Positions 29,005 through 38,152 of a stretch of 64,000 nucleotides of DNA are shown here, piece after piece (positions within the stretch are counted from its first letter, which is position 1; every line of letters starts with the position of its first letter). This DNA is from Methanofervidicoccus sp. A16. GTDB taxonomy: Archaea > AGJL01 > Methanococci > Methanococcales > Methanococcaceae. Both the position numbers and the translations under genes were made by a program. The stretch is taken from the NCBI RefSeq assembly GCF_003351865.1, contig NZ_CP022242.1:620001-684000 (forward strand). Reading direction: 5' to 3'. The notes under the pieces were generated by a model. That model did not search any database and was not told the DNA's origin. It was given only the letters and a program-made list of their open reading frames with translations.

Positions 29005-30153
29005 ATGTATCCCAGAGATACTACCTATCTAAAATCCCACTTCCTATACGGTGAGGACTTCCAATACAGAAAAGGTATTCTTGTAATAGAGGATGGTATA
29101 ATAAAGGGATTTACAGGGGAACATATAAGGGAGCCTGTATTTCATAAAGGTGTTGTAATACCTCCTCTTATAAACGCCCACACCCATATCGGAGACAATA
29201 TTATAAAGGATATAGGGATAAATAAAACCTTAGATGAACTTGTAAAACCTCCTCATGGACTGAAACATAGGTTTCTAAACGCCTGTAGTGATGAAGAATT
29301 AATAAACGGGATGGTAGATGGATTGGAGGAACTTAGAAACAACGGTATAACTCACTTCTGTGATTTTAGAGAGGGAGGATTAAAGGGGGTGAATCTTTTA
29401 AGAGAGGCATACAGTAGATACAACAGGGAATTTCCCCATCCTATAATATTGGGAAGACCTACAACTAACAATAGAGAAGATCTGAAAAATGAGATAAGGG
29501 AGATCCTGAAGGTTGCAGATGGGATAGGGCTAAGTGGATGCAACGAGTACTCAGATGAGGAGTTGAAGACTATCAGAAAGTTAGATTACAAGATATTCTC
29601 CATCCATGCCAATGAACATAGAGGTTCTATAGAGTACTCCAAAAGTACCTACGGGATGAGTGAGATAGAGAGGATAGTAGATCTAAAACTCCATCCCACA
29701 TTTATTATACATGCCACCTATACAACACCTTACGAGGCACAACTTCTAAGGGAGTACAATATACCAGTTGTTGTATGTCCAAGGGCAAATGCCTCCTTCA
29801 ACGTAGGACTACCTGATATTAAGAACCTACTGGATAATAATGTACTTGTTGGATTGGGAACTGACAACTTTATGGCCAACTCTCCATCTATATTTAAGGA
29901 GATGGATTTTATATACAAAATATACCATATAGATCCAAAGGAGATACTTAAATTCTCTACGATAAACAACTGTAGAATACTGGGACTTGAAGGAGTTGGA
30001 CTAATTGAAGAGGGCTATAAGGGAATATTCACCTTCATAAGGGACTGTCCCTCTATAAGGTACTCCAAGAATATAACCGCCTCTGTAATAACGAGATGTG
30101 AAAAGGGAGATATTGTAATTTACGGGGGAAATGATGATAAGGGATCTTATTAA
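29005..30153 (+). CDS. Amidohydrolase superfamily protein
   Basis: This metal-dependent hydrolase has H59 and H61 in NAHTHIGD, H-A-N-E-H near residue 205, a further H in F-I-I-H-A-T, and G-T-D-N near residue 293. This is the set seen in cytosine/guanine deaminase and chlorohydrolase-like enzymes. The exact substrate is not clear from sequence. It is 382 residues. The stop overlaps the start of the UbiD-family gene by 23 bp, so the two are translationally linked. Confidence 0.75.
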   Translation: MYPRDTTYLKSHFLYGEDFQYRKGILVIEDGIIKGFTGEHIREPVFHKGVVIPPLINAHTHIGDNIIKDIGINKTLDELVKPPHGLKHRFLNACSDEELINGMVDGLEELRNNGITHFCDFREGGLKGVNLLREAYSRYNREFPHPIILGRPTTNNREDLKNEIREILKVADGIGLSGCNEYSDEELKTIRKLDYKIFSIHANEHRGSIEYSKSTYGMSEIERIVDLKLHPTFIIHATYTTPYEAQLLREYNIPVVVCPRANASFNVGLPDIKNLLDNNVLVGLGTDNFMANSPSIFKEMDFIYKIYHIDPKEILKFSTINNCRILGLEGVGLIEEGYKGIFTFIRDCPSIRYSKNITASVITRCEKGDIVIYGGNDDKGSY

Positions 30154-31405
30154 CTCCATTGAAAAGATAGAAGTACCCTCTGCAGATAGGAGATTCGGTA
30201 TAACTAGGATACTGAAAAAATACGATGGAACCCCTGTATATATAAAGGATGTAAATGGCTACGAGGTTATAGGGAACCTCTGTAATAGGGAGACGATATC
30301 TAAAAGTTTGGGAGTTCCTGTAAAGGATCTTATGAGATATATGTTAAGTTGTATGGAGAGGGAGAAGGAGGGAGAGTTAGTTATAAACAATAAGTTAAAG
30401 AAAGAGTACATAGAGGACGATCCCAGTGAGATAAACAACTATCCAATACCAATATACTACCCCAAGGATGGGGGACCCTACATTACCTCAGGTGTTGTAA
30501 TTGTAAAAGATAAAGATTACGGAGTTAATGCCTCTATACATAGGATACTTGTAAGGGAGGATCATCTAGTAATTAGAATGGTAGAACAGAGACATCTCCA
30601 CTGTATATATACCAAGAATATCAAAGAGGGGGAGGTGGATGTCGCCATAGTAATAGGTGTCCATCCTGCCATACTCCTAGCAGCCTCCACCTCTGGAGAT
30701 ATCACATTTAACGAGTTGAAGTACGCCTCTGTCCTGATGGGGAGACCCTTAGAACTTATAGAGTGCGATACTGTAGATCTAGAGGTGCCTCCTGGGGAAT
30801 TTATCATAGAAGGTAAGATCACTGAGGAGATGGAGGATGAGGGGCCCTTTGTAGATATCACTGGCACCTACGACAAGGTTAGAAAACAGCCAGTTATAAG
30901 GATAACATCCCTGAAGAGGAAGGAAAATCCTATATTCCACGCCCTACTACCTGGAGGAATAGAGCATAAGGTACTTATGGGACTACCTCAGGAACCTAGG
31001 ATATTCAAAGGCGTAAGGAATGCAGTACCCACTGTAAAGGACGTCGTATTAACAGAGGGGGGATGTTGCTGGCTACATGCTGTAATTTCCATTGAAAAGA
31101 GAACTGAAGGGGATGGAAAGAACGCAATACTCGCAGCCTTAGCCTCCCATCCAAGTTTAAAGCATGTGGTGGTTGTAGATGAGGATATAAATATATATGA
31201 TCCCAAGGATGTGGAGTACGCCATAGCAACGAGGGTACAGGCAGATAGGGACGTGATTATAATAAAAGGAGCTAAAGGATCTTCTTTAGATCCTTCCATA
31301 GATGAGGATAAAACAACTGCAAAGATGGGAATAGATGCCACTATAAGTTTAAGAAAAAATAGGGAGGATTTCATTAGGGCAGAGGTGCCTGAAGGTGATA
31401 AATGA
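30131..31405 (+). CDS. UbiD family prenylated-FMN decarboxylase
   Basis: This 424-residue UbiD protein has GPFVDITGTYD near residue 240, P-G-G-x-E-H-K-V-L-M-G near 280 and E-G-G-C-C-W-L-H-A-V, the core of the family. Archaeal UbiD relatives include the trans-anhydromevalonate 5-phosphate decarboxylase of the archaeal mevalonate pathway, which precedes isopentenyl phosphate kinase. That assignment is attractive here but unproven. UbiX, needed for the cofactor, is not in the window. The start overlaps the amidohydrolase gene; the stop overlaps the next start as ATGA. Confidence 0.8.
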   Translation: MMIRDLINSIEKIEVPSADRRFGITRILKKYDGTPVYIKDVNGYEVIGNLCNRETISKSLGVPVKDLMRYMLSCMEREKEGELVINNKLKKEYIEDDPSEINNYPIPIYYPKDGGPYITSGVVIVKDKDYGVNASIHRILVREDHLVIRMVEQRHLHCIYTKNIKEGEVDVAIVIGVHPAILLAASTSGDITFNELKYASVLMGRPLELIECDTVDLEVPPGEFIIEGKITEEMEDEGPFVDITGTYDKVRKQPVIRITSLKRKENPIFHALLPGGIEHKVLMGLPQEPRIFKGVRNAVPTVKDVVLTEGGCCWLHAVISIEKRTEGDGKNAILAALASHPSLKHVVVVDEDINIYDPKDVEYAIATRVQADRDVIIIKGAKGSSLDPSIDEDKTTAKMGIDATISLRKNREDFIRAEVPEGDK

Positions 31406-31614
31406 TGTTAAAAATTAACGAAAAACAGGCTATGTTAGTAGTGTATGCGTTATCAACAGTTGTAGCTATGATACTTATGCTCTATCTTCCAAGGTTAGGA
31501 TACGATATAAGAAAAGATTTTATTTTTATAGCATTAGTTTTATTTTCAGCAGCCTTCGGAGTTTATTTAATAGGGATGGCCATCCTTGTTAAATTTAGAA
31601 TATTGAAATTATAA
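31402..31614 (+). CDS. Small membrane protein with two transmembrane helices
   Basis: I do not recognise this 70-residue protein. Hydrophobic segments cover residues about 10-30 and 41-63, with a short basic loop between (PRLGYDIRKD). It starts at 31402, overlapping the UbiD stop as ATGA; ATG 31405 is the alternative and GGTGATAA stands before both. The tight coupling suggests it belongs to the UbiD/amidohydrolase operon. Confidence 0.6.
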   Translation: MMLKINEKQAMLVVYALSTVVAMILMLYLPRLGYDIRKDFIFIALVLFSAAFGVYLIGMAILVKFRILKL

Positions 31615-32356
31615 ATTAAAATATTATAATAATTATAGATAAGAATAAAACAACCTTATTGTAATAATGAAAAACCCTAATTCCCATCAAAGTAGCTGTT
31701 AAAAATATTAAAAATGATAATAGAAAATAATTACAATAAAAAAATCTAATCTAAAAAATAATAACAAAAACACTTTGAAATAAGATGGAAAGTTCTGCTA
31801 TAGTATAAATTCTGTTAGGAAGGATCGCCCTCTTTTCAATATTTCGGAAATAGAGAAAAATCCTCTTGTTTGCACTTCCAAAAATTTGTATCCAAGATAA
31901 ACATAGAGTTTTTTATTTTTATAATCAACCTCTCTATTGTTTTTTATTTTATTTTTTATAATAATCATTTTTTTATAGAATTTTTGTAATGAGAACTAAT
32001 GTAATAAAAAATTAAAAATTGCCGATATAAGAAAATATTAAGTAAAATTCCACCATTATCTTTTCTAGTTTACATAAAACTGTAAAGAAACATGATAAAG
32101 GATTTATTAACTCTTTTATAGTTTTTATTTATTGTTAATTTTTAAATTTAGTAATTAAATAAAAAAGTGGGAAAATATCAACAACAAAAATATATTAACA
32201 ATAAGAATTTATAATCCCCTTGTTAAGAAGGATTCTCTTCACCCTTTTAGTATTGAGAAAATAAAGGAAAATATTCCTATATGAATCTCCAACTGTGTCT
32301 TTAAAATTTATTTTAAATTTTTGATAATAATTTTTATTATTTATTTTAAAAAGTTA
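31615..32356. other. Intergenic region with element copy B
   Basis: These 742 bp are AT-rich with no gene. They hold a degenerate inverted-end element (31673-32005). The remaining stretch toward L10e (32006-32356) shows no clear feature beyond T-rich termination signals. Confidence 0.6.
31673..32005. mobile_element. MITE-like element, copy B (degenerate)
   Basis: The left end is AACCCTAATTCCCATCAAAG followed by TAGCTGTTAAA. The right end, inverted, is GTAATGAGAACTAATGT. Inside, TCTAATCTAAAAA followed by ATAACAAAAACACT recurs almost unchanged in the element at 60721. A GATCGCCC and ATTTCGGAAA core lies centrally. Flanking repeats are not clear. Confidence 0.45.
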
Positions 32357-32887
32357 TTATTTTTTAGAGGATGTCTTATCCTTATCCTTTATCTCCACAA
32401 CTATTCTACACTTAGCAGGTATCTTCATGGCACATCTTCTTAGAGCCTCTTTGGCGTCCTCTATCTTGTCTGGATTGGTATATATAGTAATAATTTTCTG
32501 TCCCTTTCTTACCCTTGCTGCAGTACCGATAGGTTTTCCAAATGCAAGTCTCATCCCATCGGAGATTCTATCTGCCCCAGCACCAGAGGCCATCTTATTT
32601 TCCCTAAGTATCTGATGCGGGTACACCCTAATCAACATCCTGTACCCCATCCTACCACATTTACTCTGGATATACTTGTTTCCTATAACTCTCGCCGCCT
32701 CTAATGCATTATGTCTTATCTGTACATCGTTCTTAGATACTAGATGAACCTCTACTGGGAACTCTCCACTTAGGTTACCCATTACGAAATGGACTATCTT
32801 AGGCTGTGGAACTCCTCTAACATACTCCTTTCTTGTATATGGAGGCTTATCTACATCTCTATAACACTTACCTGGTCTCAGTCCCAT
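32357..32887 (-). CDS. rpl10e: Ribosomal protein L10e (uL16)
   Basis: This is the archaeal homologue of bacterial L16, near the A-site t[23 protein letters not shown] starts the protein. [20 protein letters not shown] and [15 protein letters not shown] are signatures. The length is 176 residues. GGAGTGATAGC precedes ATG 32887. Confidence 0.95.
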   Translation of the reverse strand: MGLRPGKCYRDVDKPPYTRKEYVRGVPQPKIVHFVMGNLSGEFPVEVHLVSKNDVQIRHNALEAARVIGNKYIQSKCGRMGYRMLIRVYPHQILRENKMASGAGADRISDGMRLAFGKPIGTAARVRKGQKIITIYTNPDKIEDAKEALRRCAMKIPAKCRIVVEIKDKDKTSSKK

Positions 32888-32960
32888 GCTATCACTCCAT
32901 TTATTTTTATTGTTCTTAACCTTTTAAGGGATTTTATTATATAAAGTTTTTGAGAACATA

Positions 32961-35000
32961 TTATTTTTTACTACTATCGTATTCAAATACTAAAGGTATT
33001 ATCTCATCTAACCTCTTGGCAGGAATGATCTCGATACCTCTATCGTCTATCACATCTACTAGGTTGGACTCTGGAATGATAACCCTCTTAAATCCATACT
33101 CCCTTGCAGCGTTTATCTTTTCGTTTATACCTCCAACAGCGAGAATATTGCCATTTAAGTCTAAACTTCCAGTTATTGCAAAGTCCTGTTTTAAAGGTAT
33201 CTCAAGGAGGGCAGATATAATACTGAGACATACTGCAGCAGTTGCACTGTCTCCATCTATCTTTGAGTAGGACTGACTGAATTGGATGTATATCTCCTTT
33301 CTATTTAGATCTATATCCTTCTCTGGTTTCAGTGGCAACTTACCTTCAGATATGTACTTCTTAGAGAGGGCAGATGCCAAGGTAATACTGTGTTTTGCAA
33401 TATCTCCACTTATATTTAAGAGATGGGTACCAGGATTCTTGGAGTCTACTATCTGGGTGATGATCTTCGTTACATCTCCCATACCATCTGAACCTATTAC
33501 TGCCAACCCATATATAACTCCTATCTTTGGTGTGTCATTTGGGACTATGTGTTTATACCTCTTAAACTCCCTAAGATAGTCTATAGCAACCTGTTTTGAC
33601 ATACTATATATACCACTTTCCATAACTTTACGGATGTGTTCCACGTCTATATATACCTTCTTCTCTATTTTCTCTATTATTGTATTTTTATCCTTAGGTT
33701 TCTCCTTCTTTTTATCCTTTTCACCAATCTTTAACGCCTCTATAATGCTCTTTAACTTATCCTCTTTTTCCTCCTTTTTAATCGTATCTTCGTCCCCAGA
33801 GAGTTCCTCCACTATCTCCTGAATACTCTTACCCATCGCAATATCGTTTGCCATCTTTATTATGTTAGAGAGTTTCCTAAGTCTCAAGGTTAATTTATCC
33901 TTGGAACCTGCAAACAACTGGGCTATTCTAACTATCTCACAACATGCCTCGTAAGTCATGTGATTTAAGTTGTTGTTTCTTATCTCCTGTACTATGAACT
34001 GTAGAAGTTTATCCCTGTTCTCCTGAGTGTTATCCATTTTGTTTCTCAGTACAATCTTGTAGTCTATTCTATCTAAAAGTGGTGCCCTTAAGTTGTTGAT
34101 GTCGTCCATGTTTCCAGACATGATGAGGATAAAATCACATGGTATTGGATTTGTCTCTACTGTTGCACCACTGGAGTTCGGATTTCTACCACTTATAGAG
34201 AGACATTTGTCCTGAAGTGCAGTTAGGATATAGTCCTGCACCTCTGGAGGCATGGTTTTTATCTCGTCTACGTAGAGGATACCTTTATGGGCTTCATGGA
34301 TAGCACCTAGGATTATCCTCTTATGTGGTGGTGTTCCAAGAGGAGGTTTGCCCCCTAGTGGACAGTGTCTAACATCTCCAAGTAACTTCGTTACGTTATA
34401 GGCACTGGCCTTGACTACAGGCCTCTTCTTACATTCATAGAGTACTACAGGTTTTAAATCCAATGGACTAACAGTGTTTGACATGGCTCCCCTTGTAGCC
34501 CCGAACATGGCCAAAAATACCACTACAAATGCCAGAGCGAAGGATACAATGGCAGTAGTAGTTATTACAGCGAGAAGATGCGTCTGGGAGATACCTCTTA
34601 CCAAGTATGACATGATCAGCGTGAAGAATATCATAATCAACATTAGTGTTAGCAAACCTGGAGGTTGTTTAATTACCTTTGGTTTAATATCCTCTACATC
34701 CTCCTTATAAGTACCCTCTATCAACTCTACTATAGGTTTCTCAGGATTTTTTAGATTAGGTTTTGATATTATCGTATAAGGTTTGAAATCACTAGAGGGT
34801 GATTTTTCAATAAGTTCTCCTACAGCCTTCACTATCATAGATTTACCTACTCCAGGATCTCCCAGGAGAATAACGTGCCTTTTGTTCTTAACTGCACTTA
34901 ACACGATACTAAGAGCCTCATCCTGTCCAATTATCTGGTCTATTAACCTTGGAGAAGGTTCAGGCAATTCCTCGGTAGTTTTAAATTTAACGGAGAACAT
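32961..35000 (-). CDS. lonB: Archaeal membrane-bound Lon protease (LonB)
   Basis: This ATP-dependent protease degrades misfolded proteins at the inner membrane face. Walker A is GDPGVGKS (47-54). Two transmembrane segments follow near residues 111-133 and 140-165, inside the AAA+ module as in LonB. Walker B is ILYVDEI. The protease domain has the catalytic S585 in GDSATAAV and K628 in INEKINAA. A charged insert rich in Lys and Glu lies near residues 405-455. There is no intein, unlike Pyrococcus LonB. AAAGGTGATCTC precedes ATG 35000. Confidence 0.95.
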   Translation of the reverse strand: MFSVKFKTTEELPEPSPRLIDQIIGQDEALSIVLSAVKNKRHVILLGDPGVGKSMIVKAVGELIEKSPSSDFKPYTIISKPNLKNPEKPIVELIEGTYKEDVEDIKPKVIKQPPGLLTLMLIMIFFTLIMSYLVRGISQTHLLAVITTTAIVSFALAFVVVFLAMFGATRGAMSNTVSPLDLKPVVLYECKKRPVVKASAYNVTKLLGDVRHCPLGGKPPLGTPPHKRIILGAIHEAHKGILYVDEIKTMPPEVQDYILTALQDKCLSISGRNPNSSGATVETNPIPCDFILIMSGNMDDINNLRAPLLDRIDYKIVLRNKMDNTQENRDKLLQFIVQEIRNNNLNHMTYEACCEIVRIAQLFAGSKDKLTLRLRKLSNIIKMANDIAMGKSIQEIVEELSGDEDTIKKEEKEDKLKSIIEALKIGEKDKKKEKPKDKNTIIEKIEKKVYIDVEHIRKVMESGIYSMSKQVAIDYLREFKRYKHIVPNDTPKIGVIYGLAVIGSDGMGDVTKIITQIVDSKNPGTHLLNISGDIAKHSITLASALSKKYISEGKLPLKPEKDIDLNRKEIYIQFSQSYSKIDGDSATAAVCLSIISALLEIPLKQDFAITGSLDLNGNILAVGGINEKINAAREYGFKRVIIPESNLVDVIDDRGIEIIPAKRLDEIIPLVFEYDSSKK

Positions 35001-35045
35001 GAGATCACCTTTAAAAAATTAAAATTAATAAAAATAATAATATTA

Positions 35046-35597
35046 TTATTGTTTTTCTAAAATAGAATCTATTATATCTATTAAAATTCTTGTAAATTCT
35101 AAACTTATCCTGTAAATTTCCCCTGACAACTCCTCTACTCCAAAATCCAAATTTTTAGGTTCCATGCCTACTATAAATATTTCACTGTCTATATACCTCA
35201 TTAAGTATTTAACCATTACGTTAAGTGGTAAGGAGTGTGTTGAAAATCCTACACTATGTATATTCTCCACATCTATCAACTTTATAGTTCCAGGTTTCTC
35301 CCCCATTACTGCAGCATCTATAATAACTATTTTATCAGGTTTTTCCTCCTTTAAAATATCTGTAAAGTTTTCAGGAACAGTTCCACAGTTTATCAGTATT
35401 ACCTTATCGAAAATCTTATTTACTTCCCTGTTTATATTTAAATTTTGCTGGGGATATTTATTTGTATAATGTTTTACTATACTCTTTATGATAAATACAC
35501 CTAAACCGTCGTCCCCTCTTATGGTGTTTCCTATACCTAAAATTGCTAACTTTCTACAGTTTTTCAGTTGCTTTTCTAGAATATTTAAATTGTCCAA
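35046..35597 (-). CDS. hycI: NiFe hydrogenase maturation protease (HycI-like)
   Basis: This endopeptidase removes the C-terminal tail of the NiFe large subunit after nickel insertion. LAILGIGNTIRGDDGLG, I-D-A-A-V-M-G-E-K-P-G and S-T-H-S-L-P-L carry the nickel ligands of the family (first Glu replaced by Asp-type positions, as in HycI). Start is a TTG at 35597 after GGTGAA. It lies between lonB and the ehb cluster and points away from ehb. Ehb is one possible substrate; F420-reducing hydrogenase or Eha are others. Confidence 0.85.
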   Translation of the reverse strand: MDNLNILEKQLKNCRKLAILGIGNTIRGDDGLGVFIIKSIVKHYTNKYPQQNLNINREVNKIFDKVILINCGTVPENFTDILKEEKPDKIVIIDAAVMGEKPGTIKLIDVENIHSVGFSTHSLPLNVMVKYLMRYIDSEIFIVGMEPKNLDFGVEELSGEIYRISLEFTRILIDIIDSILEKQ

Positions 35598-35952
35598 GGT
35601 TTCACCAGATATTATAAATTATAGTAATAATAAAATAAAAAAGAGAATACTAAAGGGAGAAATAATATGCACACCTGTTAAGAAAAACTATCTATAACCC
35701 TTAAGAGTAGGATCAAATATATAAAATTAAAGATACTGTCTTTAGTATTGTATGTTTATGTTTATATTGTATGTTTGTTATTTTATCATATTTTTTAATA
35801 TGCTAGTAATTATTTAGTTTTTGATTGTCATTGATTGATCGATTTGAACAGAGTCTATTCTCCTTTATATAATTTATCATTATAATTAATGACAAATTAT
35901 ATATATTAGTGATAATAACATTTTCATTAACCTCAACCCTTTAGGTGGAAAT
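35598..35952. other. Intergenic region between hycI and ehb
   Basis: It contains the ehb promoter region and its palindrome (35869-35906). The rest is AT-rich, with a TTGATTG repeat near 35820-35840; no gene is seen. Confidence 0.5.
35869..35906 (+). promoter_or_regulatory. Palindrome and TATA box upstream of the ehb operon
   Basis: ATAATTTATCATTA (35869-35882) and TAATGACAAATTAT (35887-35900) are inverted copies with 13 of 14 pairs matching and a 4-bp spacer. A TATA-like ATATATATT (35898-35906) begins at the right arm, about 50 bp before the first ehb start. Placement over the BRE/TATA region would suit a repressor site. It is not the NrpR consensus GGAA-N6-TTCC. Confidence 0.5.
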
Positions 35953-36312
35953 ATGGATCTACAACTTGCATCCTTTATAACTGCGGGGGCTTTGGTTGTC
36001 TTGGGATTGTACGGTTTTTTCTTCGTAGATAATGTGATCAAAAAGATCATTGCCTTATCAATTATAAGTAACAGTGTTAACCTTACATTGGTGGCAATGG
36101 GGTATAAGGAAGGGGGATACGTCCCTATATATATCCCTACTGTTGAGTTTCAGATATTCTCTAAGGAGATGGCCTATCCCCTTCCCCAGGCACTTGTTCT
36201 AACTAACATAGTTATTGGAGCCTCAATGTTGGCGGTGATGTTGGCCCTATCTATAGTCTTTTATAAGAAGTATAAAACACTGAAAACCTCTGTTATCCTA
36301 AAGGAGGACTAA
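35953..36312 (+). CDS. ehbE: Energy-converting hydrogenase B, MrpC/NuoK-like subunit (EhbE type)
   Basis: This 119-residue membrane protein has three helices (about 8-26, 33-50, 78-104). IIALSIISNSVNLTLVAMGY and PLPQALVLTNIVIGASMLAV are typical of MnhC/NuoK. The subunit helps couple ion flow to H2-dependent ferredoxin reduction for CO2 fixation. The letter E is assigned from gene order. Start ATG follows TTTAGGTGGAAAT. Confidence 0.8.
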   Translation: MDLQLASFITAGALVVLGLYGFFFVDNVIKKIIALSIISNSVNLTLVAMGYKEGGYVPIYIPTVEFQIFSKEMAYPLPQALVLTNIVIGASMLAVMLALSIVFYKKYKTLKTSVILKED

Positions 36313-36323
36313 ACGGTGGAAAG

Positions 36324-37784
36324 ATGAACCTTCTCCCCTTGATAGTAGTTGTCCCTCTCATTATGGCGATAATTTTTAGTTATATCTACAGGAGTAAATA
36401 TGTCAGATCTCTTACACTTTTAATGGCATTGGTTCTCCTTATTCTCCCCTTCCTTGGAACCTACGGTCCCTACTTCTTCGGAGGACATGGTATAACATTC
36501 ATAGAGGGCATTCCCCTTGTATCTGGGATCCTCTATACATTAAATCCTCTAAAGGAGATCCTGCTATTTACACTGATGTTGATAGGTTCCTTAGTACTTA
36601 TACTATCCACCAAGGAGAAGAATCTAAGTGGAGTTTTCACATCCTTGGTGTTGATGGGACTTGCAAGTGTCTCTGCAGTGATACTAACTGAGGATCTCTT
36701 CAACCTATATGTATTCTACGAGATTGCGGCAATTGCACAGGCAGGTTTGGTTATTTTAGCAGGTACAGAGAATGCCTACAGATCTGCCTTTAAATATCTC
36801 CTAGTTGGAACTATGGCAGGATCTATACTACTTCTGGGAGTAGGACTCCTACTATCTGCAACTGGTACCTTGAATATAGGGGATATGGGGAGGTATCTTG
36901 CCCTTAATCCATTAACTCCTACTGTATATGGAGGTTTATTGATGTTAATAGTTGGTTTAGCCTATGGAGGAGGACTTCCTCCCTTTCATACCTTAAAGGT
37001 GGATCTGTACGCCAGGGCTAAGCCTTTTGTATCTGCTATACTTCAAACCTACTCAAAGTTTGTACTTATTGCACTAATGTTAGTTATATTGAAGTTGTTT
37101 GGAAACCTCCCTATCTTCAACACTATCCGAGGGGTGTTGATAGCGCTCTCTGTAATTGCCATGGTATTTGGGACAGTTATGGCACTACTTCAGGAGGACT
37201 ATAGAAAACTTCTGGCCTACCATACTATAAGCCAGGGAGGTTATGTTGCATTAGGATTGGCCCTTGGAACTCCTTTAGGTATTGTAGCAGGGATATTCCA
37301 CGGGATAAACCATGCCCTCTACAAGAGTGCCCTCTTTATCGGCGCCCATATTGTGGATAAGGTAAGATCCTCAGACATGAGAAAGGTTGGGGGACTACTA
37401 TTAACCATACCCATCGTAGCATTTCTAATGTTATTTGCCAAGTTTGCAAGTATTGGAATTCCGCCCTTTAACGGCTTTCAGAGTAAGTTACTACTTGCAG
37501 AGGCTGTAATGGGTGCAAATATACCAGAACTTGTAGTTCTAATGTTGATCGTCAGTATAGGTACATTCCTCTATATGATGAAGGCATTCTATCTCATATT
37601 CTTGAAGCCCTGTGGTGAGGAGCAACTTAAGGAGTACAGGGATGTTAAAATTTCGAAATATCATATATTTTCCTTGGGGTTGTTGGTTGTACTCTGTTTA
37701 ATACTTGGTGTCTATCCTGACATAGTATTGGATAGGTTGTATCCTATAGGTGAGGAGATCGGTATTAGTTGGGTTTTAAGATAA
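36324..37784 (+). CDS. ehbF: Energy-converting hydrogenase B, antiporter-like subunit EhbF (MrpD/NuoM)
   Basis: This 486-residue polytopic protein has about 13-14 helices. FEDLFNLYVFYEIAA-like motif TEDLFNLYVFYEIAAIAQAG carries the conserved Glu, and a Lys in the broken helix region (YLLVGTMAGS) follows. L-L-A-Y-H-T-I-S-Q-G-G-Y is the family motif. It is expected to move H+ or Na+. It lies 11 bp after ehbE. Confidence 0.9.
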   Translation: MNLLPLIVVVPLIMAIIFSYIYRSKYVRSLTLLMALVLLILPFLGTYGPYFFGGHGITFIEGIPLVSGILYTLNPLKEILLFTLMLIGSLVLILSTKEKNLSGVFTSLVLMGLASVSAVILTEDLFNLYVFYEIAAIAQAGLVILAGTENAYRSAFKYLLVGTMAGSILLLGVGLLLSATGTLNIGDMGRYLALNPLTPTVYGGLLMLIVGLAYGGGLPPFHTLKVDLYARAKPFVSAILQTYSKFVLIALMLVILKLFGNLPIFNTIRGVLIALSVIAMVFGTVMALLQEDYRKLLAYHTISQGGYVALGLALGTPLGIVAGIFHGINHALYKSALFIGAHIVDKVRSSDMRKVGGLLLTIPIVAFLMLFAKFASIGIPPFNGFQSKLLLAEAVMGANIPELVVLMLIVSIGTFLYMMKAFYLIFLKPCGEEQLKEYRDVKISKYHIFSLGLLVVLCLILGVYPDIVLDRLYPIGEEIGISWVLR

Positions 37785-37833
37785 AAATAATTAAAATAAT
37801 AATTATTAAAATAACAATAATTATGGGATATTT

Positions 37834-38148
37834 ATGGATTATGACAGATTTAAAAAGGAAATGGAAAAAGAGGTCTGTGGGGACAATATATTTACAGGTG
37901 CAGGCTTAACTGGGGAGTTTATACTCTACGGGTTCTTAGTTGTAGGTCTCTTTCTTCTTTCCAGGGTGTTTGGAAAGGTACTTCTTGCCATAGTGGGATT
38001 ACTTGCAATAGGTATTGGGCTACAGGTTATGCCTATGGTATTTAAATTTAAGAGGGAGAATTCAAACAATATAGTCCTCCAACTCTTCTGGATCTCCATG
38101 TTCTTAGGTGCCATATCTATGATAATATTTATTACAGGTTCTTGGTGA
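37834..38148 (+). CDS. ehbG: Energy-converting hydrogenase B small membrane subunit (EhbG type)
   Basis: This 104-residue protein has a charged N-terminus (DYDRFKKEMEKEV) and three hydrophobic segments (about 27-44, 46-64, 83-102). Its only link to Ehb is position between ehbF and ehbH, which matches the order known in methanogens. Start ATG follows a weak GGGATATTT. Confidence 0.65.
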   Translation: MDYDRFKKEMEKEVCGDNIFTGAGLTGEFILYGFLVVGLFLLSRVFGKVLLAIVGLLAIGIGLQVMPMVFKFKRENSNNIVLQLFWISMFLGAISMIIFITGSW

Positions 38149-38152
38149 TGTT

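Noticed and set aside
35046-35597. hycI as part of the ehb operon
   Set aside because: It is on the opposite strand and separated by the ehb promoter, so co-transcription is impossible even if the functions are linked.
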